From Bacillota bacterium (GTDB lineage Bacteria; Bacillota; Clostridia; Lachnospirales; Lachnospiraceae), in NCBI GenBank assembly GCA_023386315.1, contig JAEWJZ010000004.1, forward strand, positions 1 through 64,000: a stretch of 64,000 nucleotides of DNA, read 5' to 3'. Both the position numbers and the translations under genes were made by a program. A model generated the notes under the pieces. That model saw only the letters and a program-made list of their open reading frames with translations, searched no databases and was not told the DNA's origin. Shown piece after piece: positions 56,533 to 64,000 of this stretch; position 1 is the stretch's first letter, and each line of letters opens with the position of its first letter.

Positions 56533-57402
56533 ATGACAGAAAACTATGAACTGTTTACCTTAATGGCCCGTATTGACGGCATGTCCAACCAGTTCACCAA
56601 AACGGACTGGAAAATCGTACAATACATTAAAAAATCCACAATGAAATTCATTGAACTCAGTGCCCAGGAACTTGCAAAAGAGATAGGAACTTCGGATGCA
56701 AGCATCATCCGTTTTGCCCAAAAAGTAGGGTACTCCGGTCTGAATGAATTAAAATATACCATGCAGAAGGAAATTGACAAAAGTTCTTCCTCTGTCAATC
56801 ATTCCGACTACTCCGCCCTGCTCAATGACTACAAAATGCTCTTAGACAGCCTGTTTCACTTAACCAACCCGGCAGACATCAGCCATACCAGAGAGCTTAT
56901 GTTAAAATCACGTCGGATCTTTATTATCGGACTGAATTTCAATCAGAATATAGCAGAAATTATTGCCCACAAATTTATGACTCTGGGCCTTACTGTTCAG
57001 GCGCTTACCAACTATGATACACTGAAGTTATATCAGAGTCTTTCTCAGGAGACCGATCTCTTTATCACCATATCTCTCTCCGGCAATCACAGGCAGCTGG
57101 CTTCCATACTGGCTGATTTTAAGAAAAACGGCAGCAGTGTCCTGCTTATTACCAATTACGAGAAGTCCCTCTGCTCTCCCTATGCCAATATCATCCTGCT
57201 GATTCCAAAGACAGATCTGCTTCTAAGCAGCAACACCATAACAAGGGAAATCCTCATACTGGTTCTCTTTGATATGTTGTTCCATAATTTTCTGTCGGAG
57301 GATGTGAAGTCATTCCAGTTCTTCCAGAAAGCTGCATCCTATTCCAAATTAAACAGTGATGACACCAGAGACGGACTGCAAAAATTTATGGATCTTCTTT
57401 AG
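56533..57402 (+). CDS. RpiR/MurR family transcriptional regulator of the dga operon
   Basis: 289-aa regulator with an N-terminal RpiR helix-turn-helix (TKTDWKIVQYIKKSTMKFIELSAQELAKEIGTSDASIIRFAQKVGYSGLNELKYTM) and a C-terminal SIS sugar-phosphate-binding domain (IFIIGLNFNQNIAEIIAHKFMTLG, then DLFITISLSGNHRQLA). It is divergent from dgaA. SIS effectors are phosphorylated sugars, so glucosaminate 6-phosphate or KDGP is a plausible signal. Salmonella dga uses a sigma-54-dependent DgaR, so the control here is different. Confidence 0.9.
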   Translation: MTENYELFTLMARIDGMSNQFTKTDWKIVQYIKKSTMKFIELSAQELAKEIGTSDASIIRFAQKVGYSGLNELKYTMQKEIDKSSSSVNHSDYSALLNDYKMLLDSLFHLTNPADISHTRELMLKSRRIFIIGLNFNQNIAEIIAHKFMTLGLTVQALTNYDTLKLYQSLSQETDLFITISLSGNHRQLASILADFKKNGSSVLLITNYEKSLCSPYANIILLIPKTDLLLSSNTITREILILVLFDMLFHNFLSEDVKSFQFFQKAASYSKLNSDDTRDGLQKFMDLL

Positions 57403-57504
57403 TACTTGTGGAAACTAATAAATTCTGATAATTAAAGAAAAAAAGGGAAACACTATCTATCACTGATCAAATTCAACATATAAATAATCTATAGGAGAAA
57501 AACA

Positions 57505-60144
57505 ATGCAAAAAGAATACTTATTGGAATCCAATGAAGTTATAATCCAGCTTGAGACATCTCCTCAGGGACTTACCGAATCCCAGGTTGAAGAACGCCAG
57601 GAGAAGTATGGTTTAAACAAATTAAAAGAGGGAAAAAAAGCAAGTCTCTTCAAAAAATTTTTAAAAGAACTTTCCAATTTTATGACAATCGTCCTGATTG
57701 CTGCTGCAGTCGTCTCCGGAGTCACCTCTTTCTATGAGGGCGAAGGCATGATCGATACGGTAATCATTCTCCTCGTAGTTGTAATTAATGCAATTCTTGG
57801 AGTCTATCAGGAATCCAAAGCCGAATCTGCCATTGCCTCCCTTCAGGAGATGACGGCAGCAACGTCAAAGGTAATCCGAAATGACAAGCTTGAAATTATC
57901 CGCTCGGAGCAGCTTGTTCCCGGCGACATCATTGTTCTGGAGGCAGGAGATTCGGTCCCTGCCGATTCACGGATTTTGGAGAGTGCAAGCTTAAAAGCAG
58001 AAGAAGCGGCGCTGACAGGTGAATCTGTCTCTGTTTCCAAACACAGTGATGTGATCAATGCCAAAAATGGCGAAGTTGCTCTGGCAGACAGAAAAAACAT
58101 GATCTATACCGGATCTACTATCGTTTATGGCCGTGGAAAGGCCGTCGTCTGCTACACCGGTATGGAAACAGAGATTGGCCATATTGCGGATGCCCTCAAT
58201 ACTGCCAAAGATGAAGAAACTCCCCTTCAGATCAAGCTTAATCAGCTTTCCAAGGTATTGTCCATCATGGTTCTGGGGATTTGTGCCTTAATGTTTGCTG
58301 TAAACATTTTAAGAATTGGTTTTTCCGGAAACGGCATTCATCTGGAAGAACTGATTGATACCTTCATGATTGCTGTTTCACTGGCTGTTGCCGCAATTCC
58401 GGAAGGTCTGGCAGCAGTAGTAACCATACTTCTTTCCATCGGCGTAACAAAAATGTCCCGCAAACAGGCAATTGTCAGAAAACTGACAGCTGTAGAAACC
58501 TTAGGCTGCACTCAGATTATCTGTTCGGATAAAACCGGTACTTTAACGCAGAATAAGATGACTGTGGTTGAACATTCCACTTCAGATGAACCTCTTCTTA
58601 TGACAGCGATGGCCCTCTGTTCTGATGCAGTTCTTGATCCTGACAGCCTTCAGGCGGTAGGCGAACCTACAGAATGCGCCCTGGTAAACGATGCATATAA
58701 AAACAGCTTATCAAAGCCGGTACTCTCCAGTGATTATGAGCGTATCGGTGAAGCGCCGTTTGATTCCGTAAGAAAGATGATGTCTACTGTACACAAAAAG
58801 AAGGACGGCACTATAATCCAGTTTACAAAGGGCGCCCCTGATGAGGTATTAAAACGCTGCAGCAAGGCATGCATGAATGGAAGCATCGTAAAGTTAACAG
58901 ATGATATCCGACATGATATCATACAGTCCAACAAAGCCATGGCCGACCGGGCACTTCGTGTTTTATGCGCTTCCATGCGGGAGTGGGAAGACGCCCCGCC
59001 TGCTTACGCACCAGAAACTCTGGAAAATGAGCTGATCTATCTTGGACTTTCCGGCATGATAGATCCCGTTCGTCCAGAAGTAAAAGCAGCCATCAGGGAA
59101 TGTCAGAATGCCAGTATCCGCCCGATTATGATTACAGGAGATCATAAGGACACTGCCGTAGCGATAGCAAAAGAACTGGGTATTCTTGAAAATGAAAGCA
59201 TGGCTATTACAGGCGGGGAACTGGAAAAATTAACAGATGAGGAACTGGAAAAAAAGATTACGGGCTTATCCGTCTATGCCAGAGTACAGCCTGAACATAA
59301 AGTCCGTATTGTGAAAACATGGAAGAAGCTCTCTAAAGTGACAGCCATGACCGGAGACGGAGTCAACGATGCCCCTGCAATTAAGGAAGCCGATATCGGT
59401 GTTGGAATGGGTATTACAGGAACTGATGTTACCAAGGATGTTGCGGATATGGTTCTGGTAGATGACAATTTCGCCACCATTGTTGCAGCAGTAGCCGAAG
59501 GGCGCCGTATTTATGATAATATACGTAAAGCAATTCAGTTCCTGCTCTCCTCTAACCTGGCAGAAGTGATTGCAGTATTTGTCGCCAGCCTCATGGGCTT
59601 TACCATCTTAAAGCCAGTCCATTTACTATGGATCAACCTGATCACAGACTGTTTCCCTGCTATCGGACTGGGCATGGAAGCGGAAGAAGCTGATATCATG
59701 AAACGCGCTCCAAGAAACCCAAAAGACAGCATCTTTTCTGATGGTGTAGGTATTGAAATCGCATTTCAGGGCTTTGTCATTGCACTCCTGACGCTGACAG
59801 CCTACTTTGTGGGGCATTATGTGGAAAGCGGAGTCTGGGAAATTGCAAAAAGTGCAGACGGCATGACAATGGCTTTTCTTACCTTATCACTGCTTGAGAT
59901 GTTTCACTCTTTTAATATGCGTTCCAGATACAATTCCATTTTTCATTTGAAGTCAAGGAATGGATTCTTAAACAGCTCCCTGCTTATGTCCTTCATTTTA
60001 ACAACTTCTGTTATTTACATTCCATTTTTAAGAAATGCGTTCTCGTTCGAGCATATCTCACTTATGGAATATGCCATCGCTGTACTGATTGCAGTCTCAA
60101 TCATACCGATTATGGAAATCGTAAAATTAATGAAACGCAGATAA
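57505..60144 (+). CDS. Calcium-translocating P-type ATPase, PMCA/SERCA type
   Basis: 879-aa P-type ATPase. The phospho-Asp is residue 342 in CSDKTGTLTQNKM, the actuator motif TGES is near residue 171, and the M4 motif is AAIPEGLAAVVTI. The hinge TGDGVNDAPAIKEADIGVGMG and the nucleotide-binding KGAPDEVLKRC are intact. M6 has NLITDCFPAIGLGME. The N-terminal EVIIQLETSPQGLTESQVEERQEKYGLN is the cation ATPase N-domain. It probably exports Ca2+. The RBS is AGGAG. It is a single gene with its own terminator. Confidence 0.93.
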   Translation: MQKEYLLESNEVIIQLETSPQGLTESQVEERQEKYGLNKLKEGKKASLFKKFLKELSNFMTIVLIAAAVVSGVTSFYEGEGMIDTVIILLVVVINAILGVYQESKAESAIASLQEMTAATSKVIRNDKLEIIRSEQLVPGDIIVLEAGDSVPADSRILESASLKAEEAALTGESVSVSKHSDVINAKNGEVALADRKNMIYTGSTIVYGRGKAVVCYTGMETEIGHIADALNTAKDEETPLQIKLNQLSKVLSIMVLGICALMFAVNILRIGFSGNGIHLEELIDTFMIAVSLAVAAIPEGLAAVVTILLSIGVTKMSRKQAIVRKLTAVETLGCTQIICSDKTGTLTQNKMTVVEHSTSDEPLLMTAMALCSDAVLDPDSLQAVGEPTECALVNDAYKNSLSKPVLSSDYERIGEAPFDSVRKMMSTVHKKKDGTIIQFTKGAPDEVLKRCSKACMNGSIVKLTDDIRHDIIQSNKAMADRALRVLCASMREWEDAPPAYAPETLENELIYLGLSGMIDPVRPEVKAAIRECQNASIRPIMITGDHKDTAVAIAKELGILENESMAITGGELEKLTDEELEKKITGLSVYARVQPEHKVRIVKTWKKLSKVTAMTGDGVNDAPAIKEADIGVGMGITGTDVTKDVADMVLVDDNFATIVAAVAEGRRIYDNIRKAIQFLLSSNLAEVIAVFVASLMGFTILKPVHLLWINLITDCFPAIGLGMEAEEADIMKRAPRNPKDSIFSDGVGIEIAFQGFVIALLTLTAYFVGHYVESGVWEIAKSADGMTMAFLTLSLLEMFHSFNMRSRYNSIFHLKSRNGFLNSSLLMSFILTTSVIYIPFLRNAFSFEHISLMEYAIAVLIAVSIIPIMEIVKLMKRR

Positions 60145-60148
60145 TATT

Positions 60149-60206
60149 GGGCGAACGGATTCATCCGTATCTTTCAGTAAGCGGATGAATCCGGCCGCCC
60201 GATTAT
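60149..60206 (+). terminator. Terminator of the P-type ATPase gene
   Basis: GGGCG at 60149 pairs with CGCCC near 60195 around a perfect CGGATTCATCCG/CGGATGAATCCG-type inner stem. It is followed by GATTATTT, a modest T-run. Confidence 0.65.
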
Positions 60207-60236
60207 TTCTGCCACATCAACAGACAATCTGTTTTC

Positions 60237-60806
60237 TCACTCTCCAGGGTAATCAAATACTTTTTTCAGATGCATAAAGAGCTGCGTATGTCTGGTCAGT
60301 TCCTCATACCCCTCATTTTTCAGGCACCATTTCATTGCAGTCAATACAAGAGCCGCATATAAATCTGACAAATAATCCAATAACTCCAATGACTTTCTGT
60401 TAGTCATTTTCTGTCTCTCATAAAAACTTTTTTGTAAGAAATCGTACATATCTTCATATAAATGAATGGATTCAGTATGAATGGTAAAAAGGGCCAGGAT
60501 TTCCTCTTTTCTGTCAGATAAAATCTGATACATTGGTTTAAGTACCATAAGGATATGTTCCGTTGTATCGCAGTCAAACCGCTCTCTGACAGCCGCCTTC
60601 AAAAATTCAAACACTTCATCGCAGAGTATTTCCGCCAGCTGATATTTGTCCATATAGTGCTTATAGAATGTGGAACGGTTAATTAAAGCGCGGTCAAGAA
60701 TATCCTGAATCGTTATTTTATGAAAATCCTTTTCCCTCAACAAGGAGATAAACGCATTCTCAATATTTTTTCTGGTCTTTTTCACACGCAAATCATTCTG
60801 GTTCAT
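60237..60806 (-). CDS. TetR family transcriptional regulator
   Basis: 189-aa TetR regulator. The helix-turn-helix is ITIQDILDRALINRSTFYKHYMDKYQLAEIL (about residues 32-62), the form seen in TetR-like proteins with a C-terminal TetR_C_7-type domain. Start 60806 (MNQNDLRVKK) has GGAAAGGA upstream, preferred over ATG 60839. It is divergent from the HXXEE membrane protein and probably represses it. Confidence 0.88.
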   Translation of the reverse strand: MNQNDLRVKKTRKNIENAFISLLREKDFHKITIQDILDRALINRSTFYKHYMDKYQLAEILCDEVFEFLKAAVRERFDCDTTEHILMVLKPMYQILSDRKEEILALFTIHTESIHLYEDMYDFLQKSFYERQKMTNRKSLELLDYLSDLYAALVLTAMKWCLKNEGYEELTRHTQLFMHLKKVFDYPGE

Positions 60807-60854
60807 TTGTATTCCTTTCCCATTACTATTCTTATACATTCATAATAAATAAGC

Positions 60855-60870
60855 AACACTATGTATTGTT
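60855..60870. promoter_or_regulatory. Imperfect palindrome between tetR and HXXEE gene, candidate operator
   Basis: AACACTATGTATTGTT matches its reverse complement at 12 of 16 positions. It lies about 50 nt upstream of the tetR start and 93 nt upstream of the divergent gene. Confidence 0.4.
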
Positions 60871-60962
60871 TTGTAGCTTAAGTATATAAGGAATAAAATT
60901 CTGTTGATTGAAACTTTCTGCCATTCGATTAAAATAATAATCAAAAAAGGAGAAATTCAATT

Positions 60963-61481
60963 ATGAATGAATTAAGATGGTTTACCTGGTTATTCCCCTT
61001 ACTATTTATTGTACATGATATGGAAGAGATTATTACAGCAAAACAGTGGTGTAAAAAGGGATTTAAACAGTTTATCCCACTTCCCATCACACCGTTCGGC
61101 AACTCCAAAAGCACAGCTGGCCTGGCTGTCGGGGTGTCTGAAGAACTGATTTTATGGATTCTTGCTACCCTGCTTGGAAATATCACCGGCTTTTATGGTT
61201 TATGGTACGGCCTGCTGGCAGCGAATATTATTCATCTTGTTTTATTTCATATTGTCCTGCTGCCCCTGTCTTACCGGCATTACGTGCCTGGGGAAGTTAC
61301 CGCATGGCTGACACTGTTTCCCTGCTGCTATATCCTGATTCTAGCGCAGAGGGTCTTAAATTACTCAGCATTTGAAATAACACTCTGGGTTATAGCCGGC
61401 TTTGTTTTTGCATTTGTGAATATGAAAGTACTTCACAAGAACATACACCAGCTGGCAAGGATTGCAGGGGAATCGGAATAA
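60963..61481 (+). CDS. HXXEE domain-containing membrane protein
   Basis: 172-aa integral membrane protein with about five hydrophobic spans. The N-terminal motif HDMEEIITAKQWCKKG gives the HXXEE name, suggesting a metal-binding membrane hydrolase-like site. No experimentally defined role is known to me for this family. It is divergent from a TetR gene, a frequent pairing for stress- or ligand-inducible membrane proteins. The RBS AAAGGAG precedes the ATG. Confidence 0.85.
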   Translation: MNELRWFTWLFPLLFIVHDMEEIITAKQWCKKGFKQFIPLPITPFGNSKSTAGLAVGVSEELILWILATLLGNITGFYGLWYGLLAANIIHLVLFHIVLLPLSYRHYVPGEVTAWLTLFPCCYILILAQRVLNYSAFEITLWVIAGFVFAFVNMKVLHKNIHQLARIAGESE

Positions 61482-61496
61482 AATGCATGCTTCCAT

Positions 61497-62285
61497 TTAT
61501 AAAAATGTCTGATTTTCCTTTCTTTTCATGCCAGCATGGTAAAATATGGATTTAAAAAAAGGAAGACGCAGCCTGGCTGTTCTGGCCGCTTTCGGGCAGA
61601 CTTTTACGCAGGCATAACAACGAAGACATTTATTTTCACTGATCTTTAAGGTTTCGGGATCAATGGCACCCACCGGACATTTTTGCACACAGGCTCCGCA
61701 GGAATTGCAGGATGTCCCGTATATCCGGGGCTGCCTGACCAGAAACCGTGTCCCCGAATCCGGAAACTCTGTTATAAAACCAGGCAGCATACATTTCGGT
61801 ATTTCAGGACACGTAAAATTACCCATATCTATTTTCTTCTGTATACTCTCAGCAAAAAGCTCGGCCTGCTGTATGTCCTGACCATCCGGTCTGCCATATG
61901 CAACAGGAGCCTCTTTGGAGGCATAAGTATGCTGACCAATAAATGTTCCTGCAGCAATCAGTCTGAAATTGTTCCTCTCCGCAAAATTTTTGAATTGCTC
62001 CAGACTGATTCCAAATCCCATATTTCCATAAACTGAGACCACTGCAAGGAGTGTTCCATTCCCCTGTAATCGATTTATATAATCAAATAAAAAACAAGGG
62101 ATTCTTTCCCCGTAAACCGGTATTGCCATAATTACTAAATCACTGTCAACTGTTATAATATCTTTTCGTTTATCCGGCAGAGTTATATCCGTAAAGTGGA
62201 CCTTACCTTTTAAACCTTTTGAAATTGCTGTAACAATTGCTTTTGTTGTACCTGTAGCAGAAAAATAAATAATTTCTGTCTTCAT
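61497..62285 (-). CDS. EFR1-type flavodoxin-ferredoxin fusion protein
   Basis: 262-aa redox protein. The N-terminal flavodoxin-like domain has the FMN loop YFSATGTTKAIV. The C-terminal part has two [4Fe-4S] motifs, CNSCGACVQKCPVGAID and CLRCYACVKVCPKAA. It should shuttle electrons between FMN and clusters in the cytoplasm. The RBS is weak (AGGAAGCGG at long spacing). It lies 18 nt behind the GNAT gene; the partner is unknown. Confidence 0.88.
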   Translation of the reverse strand: MKTEIIYFSATGTTKAIVTAISKGLKGKVHFTDITLPDKRKDIITVDSDLVIMAIPVYGERIPCFLFDYINRLQGNGTLLAVVSVYGNMGFGISLEQFKNFAERNNFRLIAAGTFIGQHTYASKEAPVAYGRPDGQDIQQAELFAESIQKKIDMGNFTCPEIPKCMLPGFITEFPDSGTRFLVRQPRIYGTSCNSCGACVQKCPVGAIDPETLKISENKCLRCYACVKVCPKAARTARLRLPFFKSIFYHAGMKRKENQTFL

Positions 62286-62303
62286 ATTTTCACAATCCGC
62301 TTC

Positions 62304-62723
62304 CTAGATTTCTTTAATAAAAAACATCTCCATGGGTTGCTCATACCCTGGAATATTAATAATCAATCCACCGCTGTCTTTATATCCCATTTTTCTATAG
62401 AAGTGCTGGGCATTTTCATCAACCTGCGTGGAAGTCATAAGCAATCCATACCCCATCGTCTTCATATCTTTTTCCCAATACTCCATTAATTTTCTTCCAT
62501 AACCCTTACCCTGACTCTCAAAATCCACATAGAGCATGGTGCAAAATGGGGTATTGTCCCAAAAAAGATTATATCTTAACAAACCTGCAGGAACATTATT
62601 TTCAAATAAGACATACCCCATTTTGTCCCTGATCTTTTTCTCAAATTCACTCTCCGGCAAATGCTTATCCAGTTTGAACCAGAAAGCTCTGTCTTCTTCC
62701 TGTACACATCTTATACTAACCAT
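62304..62723 (-). CDS. GNAT family N-acetyltransferase
   Basis: 139-aa GNAT protein. The acetyl-CoA-binding motif A is DFESQGKGYGRKLMEYWEKDM (Q/RxxGxG/A type), and the later HFYRKMGYKDSGGLI is the usual motif B region. The acceptor substrate is unknown. The RBS TAGGGG precedes the ATG. It may be cotranscribed with the flavodoxin gene. Confidence 0.88.
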   Translation of the reverse strand: MVSIRCVQEEDRAFWFKLDKHLPESEFEKKIRDKMGYVLFENNVPAGLLRYNLFWDNTPFCTMLYVDFESQGKGYGRKLMEYWEKDMKTMGYGLLMTSTQVDENAQHFYRKMGYKDSGGLIINIPGYEQPMEMFFIKEI

Positions 62724-62762
62724 AATAGACCCCTACCGCTTATCGCATATCCCAAACAAAAA

Positions 62763-63413
62763 TTATTGAATTCTCCAATACACCCCATTAGGCATCTTAC
62801 ATAGATAACCAGGATTTTTTTCTTTTACCTCACCCGTATCAATATCTCTGATAACAATATTTTCATGATACTCAGGATCTTCCCACCACTCGGAAAAATA
62901 AAGATCATTTCCCTCACGGAAAAGCAGGCTCTCCGTATCCCCTATCTCTATTCTTTTATTTTCCGGCCAGACAATTTCGTACACTCCATCGTTCCCAGTC
63001 CTCGTCAGCATAAGAGGCGATACTTTTAACATCAGATTATAGCAATCATCCACAATTTCTAAGGGCAATTCTTTTATAATTTCAAGCCTCTGGCTATGTG
63101 GGAAATAGCTGTATATCTGTATTTTTTGTTTGGAAAAATCAACCTCTAAAAAATAAAAAGCTCCCCTGTCCCAGACAGGGCGTTCAATATATACATTCTC
63201 CTTTTGTTTAAATGGGCTGTAAACCCGCCCTTCCGGATAATGAATCAGGTGGCACACCGTACCGGAATATCTCTCTCCGGATTTTACTATTTCCTCTGCC
63301 TCGTATAAATCACAAGAGCTGTTATTGCTTTCTTTGCAATAAAACCATTCGAAGGTACCCTCTATCGATTCTGGATACGAATCCGATATACCTTCAATTT
63401 TAATTACATTCAT
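62763..63413 (-). CDS. Hypothetical protein
   Basis: 216-aa soluble protein that I do not recognise. It is rich in aromatic and acidic residues and short beta-like segments (for example VWDRGAFYFLEVDFSKQKIQIYSYF), which suggests an all-beta or partial propeller fold. There is no signal peptide or membrane span. Start 63413 (MNVIKIEG) has GGGGGA 7 nt upstream, preferred over ATG 63434. It lies 39 nt before the GNAT gene on the same strand. The Trp-rich C-terminus (NGVYWRIQ) ends cleanly at a stop. Confidence 0.7.
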   Translation of the reverse strand: MNVIKIEGISDSYPESIEGTFEWFYCKESNNSSCDLYEAEEIVKSGERYSGTVCHLIHYPEGRVYSPFKQKENVYIERPVWDRGAFYFLEVDFSKQKIQIYSYFPHSQRLEIIKELPLEIVDDCYNLMLKVSPLMLTRTGNDGVYEIVWPENKRIEIGDTESLLFREGNDLYFSEWWEDPEYHENIVIRDIDTGEVKEKNPGYLCKMPNGVYWRIQ

Positions 63414-63466
63414 TCTCATTCCCCCGTTTAACATTTTACTATTTGAAAATCTAAGAAAATATAAAT

Positions 63467-64000
63467 CTACTTTCGCAAGATTATCATACTATGCAGGCTA
63501 TATCCTAACAGACTCTTATCCTCACATGTCTTCAAATGAAATTGATACCACTTGCTAAAATTCTCCTCATCAGCATTATTAATTTTACTGGAAAGTAAGT
63601 AGTTTATCCCATCTACAGCGATATGTGAAACAATATTGGTGTGAAAACTTAATGCCATCTCCTCCATTTGATGAGGGGCCATATACAGGAATAGTCCGTC
63701 ATTGGTTTTATTATCAAACCATTTGTCCGCCTCGTCCATGTTCTTTAAACCATCATCCAACCCGGAAATTACACCAGCCATCGTATTGATATAAGAAACA
63801 GCCAGCAATCCGTCCGGTTTTAATACACGCAGGCATTCTTTCATTATGCGGGGTCTTTTCTCATCATCAGTATGATAAAAAGCCCCCATACATAAAACTA
63901 CATCAAAACTTTCGTTACTAAACCTGGTAAGATCCAGCATACTTCCGACATAAATATCTTTTAATACAGGATTATTCTTTTGCTTGCCCCTGATAACCTC
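63467..64000 (-). CDS. Class I SAM-dependent methyltransferase, 3' part (runs off the right edge)
   Basis: The last 177 codons of a methyltransferase; the frame is open to the window edge, so the N-terminal motif I is missing. FSNESFDVVLCMGAFYHTDDEKRPRIMKECLRVLKPDGLLAVSYIN covers motifs IV-VI, and the preceding DIYVGSMLDLT is the usual strand before motif IV. The ATG at 63940 is internal, not the start. The substrate is unknown. Confidence 0.85.
   Translation of the reverse strand, partial: EVIRGKQKNNPVLKDIYVGSMLDLTRFSNESFDVVLCMGAFYHTDDEKRPRIMKECLRVLKPDGLLAVSYINTMAGVISGLDDGLKNMDEADKWFDNKTNDGLFLYMAPHQMEEMALSFHTNIVSHIAVDGINYLLSSKINNADEENFSKWYQFHLKTCEDKSLLGYSLHSMIILRK

Overview
The window looks like chromosomal DNA of a Gram-positive anaerobe of the Clostridia, most likely a Lachnospiraceae member of the Lacrimispora/Hungatella/Enterocloster type. 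This is inferred from strong AGGAGG-type ribosome binding sites, frequent TTG/GTG starts, lipoprotein solute-binding proteins, YesM/YesN-type two-component pairs, a T-box leader, LicT-type antitermination and an ANTAR-type leader. No phage, CRISPR array, rRNA or tRNA was seen. The only mobile element is the 5' end of a group II intron at the left edge.

Layout. 1-4020: a group II intron fragment sits directly behind the glnK terminator, followed by the ammonium operon amt-glnK with a dual-hexaloop leader, and a CstA-family transporter behind a T-box. 4086-10320: a LacI regulator with a phosphonate-type ABC transporter (phnD-phnC-phnE-phnE) and a cytoplasmic 5'-nucleotidase-family enzyme. 10368-12621: topB, interrupted by an in-frame TAA. 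12672-20496: a nickel/peptide ABC operon (nikABCDE-like) ending in an AstE/AspA-family hydrolase, with a LysR regulator and a methyltransferase upstream. 20514-24464: two paralogous ~137-nt structured small RNAs, each with its own promoter and terminator, on either side of a divergent esterase/GH31 pair. 24560-27963: an AraC regulator, a second esterase and a MATE exporter. 27978-36014: a galactofuranose-type ABC transporter (ytfQ-ytfR-ytfT-yjfF) with its two-component system. 36204-42475: a beta-glucoside operon licT-bglF-bglA plus a lipoprotein carboxylesterase, with two RAT/terminator switches. 42701-51821: a methyltransferase, then a second GH31 enzyme with a CUT1 ABC transporter and a divergent two-component system. 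51870-57402: a D-glucosaminate PTS operon (dgaABCDEF) with a divergent RpiR regulator. 57505-64000: a Ca2+-type P-ATPase, a TetR/HXXEE pair, a flavodoxin-ferredoxin, a GNAT acetyltransferase, an unknown protein and a truncated methyltransferase.

The main theme is scavenging: ammonium, phosphorus compounds, nickel or peptides, galactofuranose-like sugars, beta-glucosides, alpha-glycosides and glucosaminate. Most systems carry a local regulator, and much of the control is at RNA level (ANTAR-type leader, T-box, two RAT switches, and attenuator hairpins behind three binding-protein genes). The most novel-looking item is the duplicated small RNA family at 20514-20650 and 24292-24429, whose terminator stems covary while the core and loop stay fixed.
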